In this document: piece by piece, positions 7,816 to 18,375 of the stretch
How positions within the stretch are numbered: the first letter of the stretch is position 1
Layout: each line of letters begins with the position of its first letter
NCBI RefSeq assembly: GCF_009377175.1
Contig: NZ_VJZD01000031.1
Location: forward strand, 1-55,552
Source of the DNA: Streptomyces adustus
GTDB lineage: Bacteria > Actinomycetota > Actinomycetes > Streptomycetales > Streptomycetaceae
DNA length: 55,552 bases
Direction of reading: 5' to 3'
Translations under genes and position numbers: made by a program
Notes under the pieces: generated by a model
Told to the model about the DNA's origin: nothing
What the model saw: only the letters and a program-made list of their open reading frames with translations
Databases searched by the model: none

Positions 7816-9612
7816 TTGCGCGAGTTCAGCCTTCCGGCTTTGTACGAGGTCCCTGCGGACGGCAATCTCACCGACATCGTCCGGAGAAACGCCGCGCAGC
7901 ACCCCGACGTCGCCGTCATCGCCCGCAAGGTGGGCGGCGTCTGGCAGGACGTGACGGCCACCGCCTTCCAGGCCGAGGTGCGCGCCGCGGCCAAGGGCCT
8001 GATCGCCTCCGGCGTCCGGCCGGGCGACCGGGTAGCCCTGATGTCCCGCACCCGCTACGAGTGGACGCTGCTGGACTTCGCAATCTGGAGCGCCGGCGCG
8101 GTCACCGTGCCGGTGTACGAGACCAGCTCGCCGGAGCAGGTGCAGTGGATCCTCTCCGACTCGGGCGCCACCGCCTGTGTGGTGGAGCTCCCCGCCCACG
8201 CGGAGGCCGTCGAGTCGGTGCGGGCGACGCTGCCCGCGCTGAAGCACGTCTGGCAGATCGAGGACGGCGGCATCGCCGAGCTGGAGCGGGCCGGGCAGGA
8301 CGTCCCGGACTCGGCCGTCGAGGAGCGCAGCTCGATCGCCGGCGCCGACGACCCGGCGACCATCGTCTACACCTCCGGCACCACGGGCCGCCCCAAGGGC
8401 TGTGTGCTGACCCACCGCAGCTTCTTCGCCGAGTGCGGGAACATCGTGGAGCGGCTGCGCCCGCTGTTCCGCACCGGCGAGTGCTCGGTGCTGCTGTTCC
8501 TGCCGCTGGCGCACGTCTTCGGCCGGCTCGTGCAGATCGCGCCGATGATGGCGCCGATCAAGCTGGGCTGCGTCCCGGACATCAAGAACCTCACCGACGA
8601 GCTGGCCGCCTTCCGCCCGACGCTGATCCTCGGCGTCCCGCGGGTCTTCGAGAAGGTCTACAACTCGGCGCGCGCCAAGGCCCAGGCGGACGGCAAGGGC
8701 AAGATCTTCGACAAGGCCACGGACACCGCCATCGCCTTCAGCAAGGCGCAGGACACCCCCTCGGGCCCGTCGCTCGGCCTGCGGATCAAGCACACGGTGT
8801 TCGACAAGCTCGTCTACAGCAAGCTGCGCGCGGTCCTCGGCGGCCGCGGCGAGTACGCGATCTCCGGTGGCGCCCCGCTGGGCGAGCGCCTCGGCCACTT
8901 CTTCCGCGGCATCGGCTTCACGGTCCTGGAGGGCTACGGCCTGACCGAGTCCTGTGCCGCCACCGCGTTCAACCCCTGGGACCGGCAGAAGATCGGCACG
9001 GTCGGCCAGCCGCTGCCCGGCTCGGTGGTGCGCATCGCCGACGACGGCGAGGTGCTGCTGCACGGCGAGCACCTGTTCAAGGGCTACTGGAACAACGAGG
9101 CGGCGACCGCGGAGGCGCTGGCCGACGGCTGGTTCCACACCGGTGACGTCGGCACCCTCGACGAGGACGGCTACCTCAGGATCACCGGCCGCAAGAAGGA
9201 GATCATCGTCACCGCCGGCGGCAAGAACGTCGCCCCGGCCGTGATAGAGGACCGCATCCGCGCGCACGCGCTGGTCGCGGAGTGCATGGTGGTGGGCGAC
9301 GGGCGGCCGTTCGTCGGCGCGCTGGTCACCCTCGACAACGAGTTCCTGGACCGCTGGGCGGCCGACCACGGCAAGCCGGCGGGTTCCACCGCGACGTCGC
9401 TGCGCGACGACCCGGATCTGCTCGCGGCGATCCAGGCGGCGGTCGACGACGGCAACGCCGCGGTGTCGAAGGCGGAATCGGTGCGGAAGTTCCGCATTCT
9501 GTCCTCCCAGTTCTCGGAGGAGTCGGGCCACCTGACGCCGTCGCTGAAGCTCAAGCGCAACGTGGTGGCGAAGGACTACGCGGACGAGATCGAGGCCATC
9601 TACGCGAAGTAG
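7816..9612 (+). CDS. long-chain fatty acid-CoA ligase (FadD15-like AMP-binding enzyme)
   Basis: ATP-dependent acyl activation enzyme of 598 aa that makes acyl-AMP and then acyl-CoA. The P-loop-like A3 motif YTSGTTGRPKG is at about 183-194, the A5 motif GYGLTES near 375, and the hinge/A8 region GWFHTGDVG with ITGRKKE follows; the A10 lysine is likely in SLKLKRN near the C terminus. TTG at 7816 is the start, since GAGGAG at 7802-7807 lies 8 nt upstream and conserved N-terminal sequence begins directly after it. It matches M. tuberculosis FadD15 (Rv2187), which also neighbours a PimB-type mannosyltransferase. The chain length it prefers cannot be read from sequence. Confidence 0.93.
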   Translation: MREFSLPALYEVPADGNLTDIVRRNAAQHPDVAVIARKVGGVWQDVTATAFQAEVRAAAKGLIASGVRPGDRVALMSRTRYEWTLLDFAIWSAGAVTVPVYETSSPEQVQWILSDSGATACVVELPAHAEAVESVRATLPALKHVWQIEDGGIAELERAGQDVPDSAVEERSSIAGADDPATIVYTSGTTGRPKGCVLTHRSFFAECGNIVERLRPLFRTGECSVLLFLPLAHVFGRLVQIAPMMAPIKLGCVPDIKNLTDELAAFRPTLILGVPRVFEKVYNSARAKAQADGKGKIFDKATDTAIAFSKAQDTPSGPSLGLRIKHTVFDKLVYSKLRAVLGGRGEYAISGGAPLGERLGHFFRGIGFTVLEGYGLTESCAATAFNPWDRQKIGTVGQPLPGSVVRIADDGEVLLHGEHLFKGYWNNEAATAEALADGWFHTGDVGTLDEDGYLRITGRKKEIIVTAGGKNVAPAVIEDRIRAHALVAECMVVGDGRPFVGALVTLDNEFLDRWAADHGKPAGSTATSLRDDPDLLAAIQAAVDDGNAAVSKAESVRKFRILSSQFSEESGHLTPSLKLKRNVVAKDYADEIEAIYAK

Positions 9613-9625
9613 TACGGCCGTCGGC

Positions 9626-11278
<1,653 letters not shown>

Positions 11279-11425
11279 TTATTTCCCTCCGCCTAGTGCT
11301 CCCACCCGAGGAGGCACCGCAGGTTCTCCGCCCGCGCCGCGGCGCAGGGCCTTCGCCGCGGTGCGCGCAGGCACTCCGTCGCGGCGCGCTGCTGCTCCGC
11401 CGCGGCGGCGCGCGCCGTCCCTCGA

Positions 11426-12568
11426 CTACAGCAGCGCGCGCAGCTTCTCCGCCAGCAGGTCCCAGCGCCACTTCTCCTCGACCCACTGCCGGCCCCGCTC
11501 GCCCATCCGGCGGCGCAGCTCCGCGTCGCCCAGGAGCGTCACGATCCGTTCGGCGGCCTCCTCGGCGACGCCGCCGCGCACCACCCAGCCGGTCTCGCCG
11601 TCGAGCACGGCGTCGGGCGCCCCGCCGGAGTCGCCGGCCACGACGGGCAGCCCGGTCGCGGACGCCTCCAGGTAGACGATCCCCAGTCCCTCGACGTCGA
11701 GCCCGCCCCGGCGGGTCCGGCACGGCATCGCGAAGACGTCCCCGGCGCCGAAGTGGGCGGGCAGTTCGCCCCAGGGCACGGCCCCCGTGAAACGCACCGA
11801 GCCGGCCACCCCGGTCTCGTGGGCGAGCCTGCGCAGGTCCTTCTCGTAAGGGCCGCCGCCGACGACCAGCAGCACCGCGTCCGGCTCGGCCGCCAGGATC
11901 CGGGGCATGGCCAGGATCAGCGTGTCCTGTCCCTTGCGCGGCACCAGCCGGGACACGCACACCACGACCGGGCGGTCGGTGAGCCCGAGCCGGGCCCGTA
12001 CCGCGTCGCCGCCCGATCCTGGGTGGAAGGTCTTCTCGTCGACGCCCGGCGGCAACTGGACCATCCGCCCGGCCGCGCCCGGGGTGAGCGCGGGCGCTAT
12101 CCGGGAGCGGGTGTACTCGCCGAGGTAGGTGACGGTGTCCGTGGACTCCCCGATCCGGCGCAGCAGCTGCCGTGCGGCGGGCAGCTGGGCCCAGCCGGCC
12201 TCGTGACCGTGGGTGGTGGCCACCAGCCGCTCGGCGCCGGCCCTGCGCAGTGCCGGAGCCATCAGCCCGAGCGGCGCCGCCGCGCCGAACCACACCGAGG
12301 TGCAGCCGTGCTCGCGCAGCAGCCCGACCGCCCGCCGGGTCGCCCCCGGCGTCGGCAGCAGCATCGTCGTACGGTCGCGTACGACCGTGAAGGGCTGCTC
12401 GGCGTCGAAGGCGGCCGTCGCCTCGGCACCCTCCCGGCCGTGCTTCCAGGTGGAGGCGTAGACGACCAGCCGTTCGGGGTCGAGCCGCAGCGCCATGTTG
12501 TGCAGGAACGCCTGGATGCCACCGGGGCGGGGCGGGAAGTCGTTCGTCACGATGAGGGTCTTGTCCAT
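11426..12568 (-). CDS. GT4 glycosyltransferase, PimB-like mannosyltransferase
   Basis: A 380-aa GT-B fold glycosyltransferase. The N terminus VTNDFPPRPGGIQAFL is the GT4 acceptor-side glycine loop characteristic of PimB' (Rv2188c in M. tuberculosis), which adds the second mannose to phosphatidylinositol mannoside. The C-terminal donor site has CVSRLVPRKGQDTL, and the E-x7-E-like EGLGIVYLEASATGLPVV is present. It is cytoplasmic or peripheral. Streptomyces makes PIM-type lipids, so a PIM or related glycolipid product is reasonable but inferred. It is divergent from the GT87 gene. Confidence 0.88.
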   Translation of the reverse strand: MDKTLIVTNDFPPRPGGIQAFLHNMALRLDPERLVVYASTWKHGREGAEATAAFDAEQPFTVVRDRTTMLLPTPGATRRAVGLLREHGCTSVWFGAAAPLGLMAPALRRAGAERLVATTHGHEAGWAQLPAARQLLRRIGESTDTVTYLGEYTRSRIAPALTPGAAGRMVQLPPGVDEKTFHPGSGGDAVRARLGLTDRPVVVCVSRLVPRKGQDTLILAMPRILAAEPDAVLLVVGGGPYEKDLRRLAHETGVAGSVRFTGAVPWGELPAHFGAGDVFAMPCRTRRGGLDVEGLGIVYLEASATGLPVVAGDSGGAPDAVLDGETGWVVRGGVAEEAAERIVTLLGDAELRRRMGERGRQWVEEKWRWDLLAEKLRALL

Positions 12569-12648
12569 CGCCGCCGACCTTACCCAACGTGTCCGAACGG
12601 CCGACCGCGGCCGTGCTTCATGGCCCTCGCACAGCCCGGCAGGTCATC

Positions 12649-13923
12649 ATGTGCTCGTCGGCAGGGCAGGCGGACGGGACAGGGGCACAGGTGGACACTG
12701 GCGCGGGGCGGTCCCCGGTCTGGCTGCTGGGCGTCTGGGCGGCGACCAGGCTGCCGCTGCTGCTGTTCGTGCTCAAGGTGTTCGTCTTCCCGGGGCCGGA
12801 CGTCACCAGCGACGTGTCCGTGATCTACCAGGGCTGGTACGAGGTGCTGCGGCACGGCACCTTCCCGCTCTCCGACGTCACCTGGCAGTACCCGCCCGCC
12901 GCCGCGCTGGCCGTCCTCTCCCCCGGGCTGCTGCCGTTCCTGTCCTACCCGAACGCCTTCTTCGCCCTCGCCGTCCTGGCCGACCTGCTGGTCCTGCTGC
13001 TGTTGCGCTACGCCGGCCCGCGCGCCCGCCGCTCGCCGCTCGGCGCCTGGGCGTGGGTGGCGGGCGCGGCGCTGCTCGGGCCGACGCTCTACGCCCGCTA
13101 CGACGTGATGGTGACCGCCGTGGCGGTGGCCTCGCTGCTCGCGGGCACCCGGCACCCCCGGCTGATGGGCGCGCTGGCGGGCTTCGGGGCGCTGGTGAAG
13201 GTGTGGCCGGCGCTGCTGCTGGTGGGTGCCGTACGGCGCCGGGCGTGGGTGGCGGCGGCGGTGACGGCGGCCGGGGTGTCCCTGGTGGCCGCCCTGGCCA
13301 TGCCCGGCGCGTTCGCGTTCCTGGCCTTCCAGCGCAACCGCGGGACCGAGGTGGAGTCGCTGGGCTCGCTGGTCTTCCATGTGGCCCGGCACTTCGGCTG
13401 GAGCGGCCAGGTGCTGCTCAACTACGGCTCGGTGGAGTTCCTCGGCCCGTACGTGGACCTCGTCAGCACGGCGGCGCTGGCCCTGACCGGGGCGGCCTTC
13501 GGCTGGCTGCTGCTGTGGCGTCTGATGGCCACCCGCTTCCGGCCGCACACGCTCCCGGACGCGGCGCTGGTGGCGGTGCTGCTGTTCGTCGTCACCAGCC
13601 GGGTGATCAGCCCGCAGTACCTGGTGTGGCTGGTCGGGGTCGCGGCGGTCTGCCTGTGCCACCGCGACACCCGGATGCGGCCGCCGGCCGCCCTGGTCCT
13701 GGCGGCGACGCCCGTGACGGTGCTGGAGTTCCCCCTCGGCTTCGACCATGTCGTGTCGAGCGACGCGACGGGCCTCACCCTGCTGTTCGTGCGCAACGGG
13801 CTGCTGGTGGCCGCGACGGTCGTCGCGGCCGTACGGCTGTGGCGCTCGACGGTGCCCCGCAGGGGCGGGGCGTCCTTCCCGGCTCAGGCGGCCCGCACCA
13901 ACGGGACCCCGGTCTCCTCCTGA
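12649..13923 (+). CDS. GT87-type polyprenol-phosphate mannosyltransferase, membrane protein
   Basis: A polytopic membrane protein of about 424 aa with roughly nine hydrophobic helices and a DUF2029/GT87 profile. An acidic DVTSDVSVIYQGWYEVL segment follows the first helix, as expected for GT-C enzymes whose Asp sits in the first extracytoplasmic loop; WQYPPAAA, ARYDVMV and KVWPALLL are family-like. It would use polyprenyl-phosphate mannose outside the membrane; the M. tuberculosis relative Rv2181 adds alpha-1,2 mannoses to lipoglycans. ATG at 12649 is a compromise: GTG at 12589 leaves only 20 nt to the divergent gene, and GTG at 12691 is also possible. The 3' end overlaps the convergent MATE gene by 40 nt. 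Confidence 0.83.
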   Translation: MCSSAGQADGTGAQVDTGAGRSPVWLLGVWAATRLPLLLFVLKVFVFPGPDVTSDVSVIYQGWYEVLRHGTFPLSDVTWQYPPAAALAVLSPGLLPFLSYPNAFFALAVLADLLVLLLLRYAGPRARRSPLGAWAWVAGAALLGPTLYARYDVMVTAVAVASLLAGTRHPRLMGALAGFGALVKVWPALLLVGAVRRRAWVAAAVTAAGVSLVAALAMPGAFAFLAFQRNRGTEVESLGSLVFHVARHFGWSGQVLLNYGSVEFLGPYVDLVSTAALALTGAAFGWLLLWRLMATRFRPHTLPDAALVAVLLFVVTSRVISPQYLVWLVGVAAVCLCHRDTRMRPPAALVLAATPVTVLEFPLGFDHVVSSDATGLTLLFVRNGLLVAATVVAAVRLWRSTVPRRGGASFPAQAARTNGTPVSS

Positions 13924-15209
13924 CGGCGGGCCGCGCGGGCGGCCGTCAGGGCCAGCGCCGCGCACTGCACGGTCATGGACAGCGCCAGCGCCAGGCAGAC
14001 GCCGGGCAGTCCGAGGCCGGACAGGGCGAGGGCGAGCGGCAGTTGGACCGCGGTGCCGAGCACGGTCACCCGCAGCAGGGTCGGTGCTCCCCCGCTGCCC
14101 TCGAAGACCCCGCCGAGCGCGATGAAGCAGCCCGTCAGCAGCAGGTAGGGCCCGACGCAGCGCAGGAACAGCACCCCGGCACGGGCGACCTCGGGCCCGG
14201 CGCCGAAGGCGGCCATGACCCAGGGGGCGGCCAGGCCCAGCAGGACGGCCGCGGCCAGGGCCGCCGTCCCGGAGACCAGCACGGCCTGCCGGCCGATGGC
14301 CCGCCGGGCGTCCCGGCCCGCGCCGCGGGTGTGCGCGGTGTGGATCGAGGCGGCCTGGCGTACCGCGTAGAAGGCCATGGTCGCGACGTACATGACCTTG
14401 TAGGCGATCGCGTACGCGGCCACGGCGGTCACGCCGAGCCGGGCCACGATCGCGACCAGCACCAGCGCGCCGCCCTGGCGCACGGTGAAGTCCGCCGACA
14501 TCGGCAGCCCGGTGGTCAGGGTCCGGCGCAGCGCGGCGACGGTCGGCTCGGCGGGACGCACCCGTGCCGCGCCGCGCAGCAGCGCGTTGCGGCGCAGCGC
14601 CCGCAGTCCCGCCGCGAGGGCCACGCCTCGGCACAGCACGGTGGAGACGGCGGCGCCCCGGACGCCGTAGAGGTGGATGAGCGGCGGGTCGCAGAGCAGG
14701 ATCAGGCCGTTGGCGAGCAGGGCGAGCCGCATCGGGGTCCTGGTGTCGCCGGTGCCCTTGAGGATGCCGTCGACGAGGTTCTGGGCGAAGAAGACGGCCA
14801 TGCCCGGCAGCGAGACGGCGAAGTAGGCGACGGCGAGGGGGACCGCGGCGCTGTCGGCGCCGCCCAGGACCAGCCGGGCCAGCGGTGCGCGCAGCAGGAA
14901 GCAGCAGGTCAGGACGGTGGGCGTGACCAGTGCGCACACGGCCCAGCCACCGCGTACCGCGGCCCGCAGCGCGGCCGGGTCGCGGGCTCCCCTGGCGTGG
15001 GCGACCAGCACGGTCGTACCGGAGCCGAAGACCAGGGCCACGCCGAGGAGCACGTTCTCGGTGTTGGTGGCCACGGCGACGGCGGCCACGGCCGGGCCGC
15101 CGAGCCGGGAGACCCAGACGGTGTTGATGATCCCGGCGGCGACGGAGGCCAGCAGCGAGAGGTAGACGGGACGGGCGAGCCGGACGAGCTGTGCGCGGTG
15201 TTCGTTCAC
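13884..15209 (-). CDS. MATE family efflux transporter
   Basis: A 441-aa multidrug/toxin exporter of the MATE (NorM/DinF) type with about twelve hydrophobic helices in two related halves. Typical segments are NTVWVSRLGG in helix 1-2, the loop GTGDTRTPMR after the third pair of helices, and DFTVRQGG opening the second half. GTG at 15209 is chosen because AGGGGGA lies 8 nt upstream; the open frame beyond it runs through the palindromic operator. It is divergent from the padR-type gene across a 51-nt perfect inverted repeat, so expression is very probably controlled by that repressor. The exported substrate is unknown. Confidence 0.92.
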   Translation of the reverse strand: MNEHRAQLVRLARPVYLSLLASVAAGIINTVWVSRLGGPAVAAVAVATNTENVLLGVALVFGSGTTVLVAHARGARDPAALRAAVRGGWAVCALVTPTVLTCCFLLRAPLARLVLGGADSAAVPLAVAYFAVSLPGMAVFFAQNLVDGILKGTGDTRTPMRLALLANGLILLCDPPLIHLYGVRGAAVSTVLCRGVALAAGLRALRRNALLRGAARVRPAEPTVAALRRTLTTGLPMSADFTVRQGGALVLVAIVARLGVTAVAAYAIAYKVMYVATMAFYAVRQAASIHTAHTRGAGRDARRAIGRQAVLVSGTAALAAAVLLGLAAPWVMAAFGAGPEVARAGVLFLRCVGPYLLLTGCFIALGGVFEGSGGAPTLLRVTVLGTAVQLPLALALSGLGLPGVCLALALSMTVQCAALALTAARAARRQEETGVPLVRAA

Positions 15210-15224
15210 GATGCGATTCCCCCT

Positions 15225-15275
15225 GGTACCTCTTATCGAGTTACCTCGAAACGAGGTAACTCGATAAGAGGTACC
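15225..15275. promoter_or_regulatory. 51-nt perfect inverted-repeat operator between MATE and padR
   Basis: Perfect 24-bp arms (15225-15248 and 15252-15275) flank an AAA spacer. Each arm holds two TACCTC half-sites 15 nt apart (15227-15232 and 15242-15247; mirrored as GAGGTA at 15253-15258 and 15268-15273), giving four half-sites in nested dyads. It spans the intergenic region of a divergent exporter/PadR pair, the standard location for a PadR autoregulatory operator. The DNA is locally AT-rich for this genome. Confidence 0.88.
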
Positions 15276-15340
15276 ATGACGATCCGAGGCCCACAAGACG
15301 GAAAGCGCGCGGGACGAGACCGGAGAAGGGACCGCACCTG

Positions 15341-15907
15341 ATGCTGGAGCTGTCGATCCTCGGGTTCCTGGCCGAGGAGCCCCTGCACGGCTATGAACTC
15401 AAGGAGCGCATCACCGCCCTCAGCGGCCATGTCCGCCCGGTCAGCGACGGCGCGCTCTACCCCGCGATCACCCGCCTGGTGACCGCGGGCAAGCTCGACC
15501 AGCACACGGCCGAGGGCGCGGGCGCGGCCCCGCGCCGGATGCTGTCCCTCACCGAGCGCGGCCGCGAGGACCTGCTGGAACGGCTGCGGCACCCCCGGCA
15601 GGCGGAGATCACCGACCAGGTGCGCTTCAACACGGTCCTGGCGTTCCTGCGGCACCTGCCCGACCCCGCGGAGCAGGCCGCGGTGCTGCGCCGCCGACTG
15701 GAGTTCCTGAACACGCCCGCGAGCTTCTTCTACCGCGACGGGCAGCCGGTGCGGGCGGAGCAGACGGACGACCTGTTCCGGCAGGGCATGCTGCGGGTGG
15801 CCCGGGCCACGGGCGAGGCGGAGCGCGGGTGGCTCGCCGAGGCCGTCGCCCACCTCGACACGCTCAGCCCAGGCGCGTGCGCAGAGCCTCCCGCCACAGC
15901 GCGGTGA
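15341..15907 (+). CDS. PadR family transcriptional regulator
   Basis: A 188-aa regulator with an N-terminal winged helix (LSILGFLAEEPLHGYELKER is the PadR signature; DGALYPAITRLVTAGKL is the recognition helix and wing start) and a C-terminal Vir-type/PadR2 helical dimerisation domain. The ATG at 15341 follows GGAGAAGGG. It is divergent from the MATE exporter and separated from it by a large palindrome, so it probably represses the pump and itself until a ligand binds, as LmrR and similar proteins do. Its last 44 nt overlap the convergent lipoprotein gene. Confidence 0.92.
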   Translation: MLELSILGFLAEEPLHGYELKERITALSGHVRPVSDGALYPAITRLVTAGKLDQHTAEGAGAAPRRMLSLTERGREDLLERLRHPRQAEITDQVRFNTVLAFLRHLPDPAEQAAVLRRRLEFLNTPASFFYRDGQPVRAEQTDDLFRQGMLRVARATGEAERGWLAEAVAHLDTLSPGACAEPPATAR

Positions 15908-17054
15908 ACTGCTGCGGGGTCGTCCCGAGCACCTTCGCCAGCGCGTCCTCGACCGCCCCCGCCCGCTGCCGGTGCGCGCCCACGGCCCGGTAGAACGCGC
16001 CGAGCCGGGCCTCGCCCCAGTGGTCGGCGATCAGCCGGCAGGCCAGCCAGCCGCCCTCGTACGCCCGCGCGAGCCCGTCCGGGTCCCCGGTGAAGCCGAA
16101 GTCCTTGTCCGTGGGCAGCGCCGCCGGGATCCGCCCGTCGGCCACCGCGCGGGCCAGCTCCGGCGCGATCTGGGCCGCGGTGCGCCCGGTGCCGCGGTAG
16201 CCGACCCAGTCGGCGTACCCCTCGGACAGCCACAGCGGGGTGGCGGCGCCCGTGTGGGCGCGGGTGGCGACATGGGTGGTCTCGTGGGTGAGCACGACCT
16301 GCCTGCCGAGCGAGCCGAGCATCCCGTACGCCTCGGGGTTGACGATGATCCGGTCCGCGGGCGCCCGGCCCGACCCGCCGGTCTCTCCCGTGGTGACCGC
16401 CGCGATCCCGCGGTAGGCGGAGGCGGGCGAGGCGAGCAGCCCCGCCATGCCCGCCAGCGACTTCGGTACGAGCACCACGACGTGCCCGCTCCAGTCGGCG
16501 CCCCACGCCCGTGACGCGGCCGGCACCGCGCGGTCGGCGAGCGCGGCGAAGGAGCGCAGCGTGCCCTCGGACTGCCCGGCGCCCAGCACCAGGCTGTGCG
16601 CACCGCGCACCACGCTCACCGCGCCCTGGTCCCACAGCTGCTGCGCGGTCCGCTGCGCGGGCCGGTCCGAGGTCACCCGCCACCGCCCCCGGGCGTCGCG
16701 CGTCAGCCCGAGCACGCGGGAGGTGGTGACCGGCACCGTGTCGTACCCGCGGACGCGATAGCCGAGCGCGGCGTCCACCACGGCCGTGTTCCCGTCGCGG
16801 TGCACGGCGGTGACCCGGTAGGACCAGGCCGCGAGCGGCACCGCCCGCACCGCGGCGAATCCGGCCCGGGTCCCGGTGGCGCGGTAGGCGGGCTCGTCGT
16901 GGCGCAGGACCGCGGCCGCCCGTGCGTCCAGCAGCCGCTGCGCGTCGGCGCGCACCCCGTCGGCCGCGGGCCGCCCGCCGCACCCCACCAGGGAGACGAG
17001 CAGCAGACACAGCCCCGCGGCCGCGGATCCCATCGCCCGCCTTCGACCAGCCAT
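15864..17054 (-). CDS. predicted lipoprotein with HExxH metalloprotease-like domain
   Basis: A 396-aa exported protein. It begins with MAGRRRAMG, a hydrophobic stretch and the lipobox LVGC at about residue 24, so it should be lipidated. A globular NTF2-like segment (about 30-170) precedes a gluzincin-like domain with VLTHETTHVATR (HETTH, the zinc-binding HExxH) and WLSEGYADWVG, where the Glu downstream of the helix would be the third zinc ligand (peptidase MA-like). The ATG at 17054 supplies the Arg-rich n-region that a signal peptide needs; ATG at 17033 has a better ribosome site but lacks it. Protease activity is inferred from motifs. Confidence 0.8.
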   Translation of the reverse strand: MAGRRRAMGSAAAGLCLLLVSLVGCGGRPAADGVRADAQRLLDARAAAVLRHDEPAYRATGTRAGFAAVRAVPLAAWSYRVTAVHRDGNTAVVDAALGYRVRGYDTVPVTTSRVLGLTRDARGRWRVTSDRPAQRTAQQLWDQGAVSVVRGAHSLVLGAGQSEGTLRSFAALADRAVPAASRAWGADWSGHVVVLVPKSLAGMAGLLASPASAYRGIAAVTTGETGGSGRAPADRIIVNPEAYGMLGSLGRQVVLTHETTHVATRAHTGAATPLWLSEGYADWVGYRGTGRTAAQIAPELARAVADGRIPAALPTDKDFGFTGDPDGLARAYEGGWLACRLIADHWGEARLGAFYRAVGAHRQRAGAVEDALAKVLGTTPQQFTALWREALRTRLG

Positions 17055-17083
17055 TCCCCCGATCGTACGGGGCCCGCCCGGCG

Positions 17084-18106
17084 TCAGACCCGGGTGACCG
17101 ACGAGATCGGCATCATGCCCACCGGGTCGTAGCGCACCGGGGCCCCGGGGTAGGGGGCGTGGATCACCTGGCCGTGGCCCACGTACATCCCGACATGACT
17201 GGCGTCGGACCGGTAGACGACCAGGTCCCCGGGCCGGGCCTGGGAGAGCGGGATCTGCTGCCCGGCGAACCGCTGGGCCTGCGAGGTGCGCGGCAGCTGC
17301 ACCCCCGCCCGCGCGTACGCCCACTGCATCAGGCCCGAGCAGTCGAAGCCGCCGGGTCCGTTGGCGCCCCAGACATAGGGGCGGCCCAGCGCGGAGCGGG
17401 CGGCGGCGACGGCGAACGCCGCACGGCCGGTGGCCGCCTCGGCCGAGCCGAACCCGGCCAGGTCCGTCAGGCCGGAGCGGGAGGCCTGACCGAAGGCCAG
17501 ACGCTCCTGGAGCGGCAGGGAGTTGAGCAGCCGCCGGGCCCGGGCGAGCTTCTTCTCGACGGTCCGCTTGTGCGTCGCCACCGCCCGGCGGCTGCGCTCC
17601 AGCTCGGCCAGCTGCGAGGTCGCGTCCGCGCGCTCCTGGGAGAGCTCGCGCAGGGCCGAGCGCAGTTCGGTCAGCTCGTCGGCCTGACGGGTGGAGATGC
17701 GGTCCAGTACGGAGGCCCGGTCGAGGTAGTCCGACGGGTCGTCGGAGAGCAGCAGGGCCAGGGACGGATCGAGCCCGCCGGAACGGTACTGCGCCCCGGC
17801 CAGCGAACCGAGCGTCTGGCGCAGGGAGTTGACCCGGTCCTGCTGCCGCGCGATCCGGTCCCGGGCGTGACCCACCTCGGTACGCAGGAGACCGGCGCGC
17901 TCGTCGGCCCTGTCGAAGGCCTCGGTCGCCCGCTCGGCCTCCTCGTAGAGGCGGTCCACCTCGGCCCGGGTGCCTTCGCGCGGTGCGGCCGTCGCCGGTA
18001 CGGCGCCGATGGCCGCCGTGGCGGCCGTGGCGGCAGACAGGACACTGAGGGCTGCGCAGGCACCCCGGTCGAACCCGGACGGTGCAAGGCGGCGATGGGA
18101 CCCCAC
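17084..18106 (-). CDS. secreted NlpC/P60 cell-wall hydrolase (paralogue 1)
   Basis: A 340-aa exported peptidoglycan endopeptidase of the C40 family, RipA-like in layout. Signal peptide to about residue 45, then a long coiled coil (about 50-215), then the NlpC/P60 domain: FDCSGLMQWAY with the catalytic Cys, SDASHVGMYVGHG with the His, and HAPYPG. GTG at 18106 follows GGAAGGA by 12 nt and gives a clean signal peptide. It is 45% or so alike in outline with the neighbouring gene, so the pair comes from a tandem duplication. Expected activity is cleavage of D-Glu-diaminopimelate bonds in stem peptides. Confidence 0.9.
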   Translation of the reverse strand: MGSHRRLAPSGFDRGACAALSVLSAATAATAAIGAVPATAAPREGTRAEVDRLYEEAERATEAFDRADERAGLLRTEVGHARDRIARQQDRVNSLRQTLGSLAGAQYRSGGLDPSLALLLSDDPSDYLDRASVLDRISTRQADELTELRSALRELSQERADATSQLAELERSRRAVATHKRTVEKKLARARRLLNSLPLQERLAFGQASRSGLTDLAGFGSAEAATGRAAFAVAAARSALGRPYVWGANGPGGFDCSGLMQWAYARAGVQLPRTSQAQRFAGQQIPLSQARPGDLVVYRSDASHVGMYVGHGQVIHAPYPGAPVRYDPVGMMPISSVTRV

Positions 18107-18249
18107 GGGAAACCGCACTCCTTCCGCTGGCGGACGAGGACCGCTTCCCCGACCCGGGGGCGGACGTGCCACGGCGGTGTGGGGAAACGCGCCAGACAGT
18201 AGCCCCGTCGCGGGGCGGCGGCCAAAGGCGTCGACGGGCGCACAACGCG

Positions 18250-18285
18250 ACGCCCCGCCGCTGACGCAGGTCATCGGCGGGGCGT
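18250..18285 (-). terminator. terminator after the second NlpC/P60 gene
   Basis: An 11-bp perfect stem ACGCCCCGCCG (18250-18260) pairs with 18275-18285 across a 14-nt loop, about 90 nt past the stop codon of the gene ending at 18376. Confidence 0.65.
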
Positions 18286-18375
18286 GGGTTCACTTGGCGG
18301 TGTCGCAATTCGCTCGTTCGGGCGGTCCCGATCAGCGCTGCGCCGCCCGTTCCCGACGGGGCTCGGGGCTCGGGG

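Noticed and set aside
12495..15341. Open frame of 948 codons on the plus strand
   Set aside because: Runs out of phase over the GT87 gene and antisense to the MATE gene; composition is that of a shadow frame.
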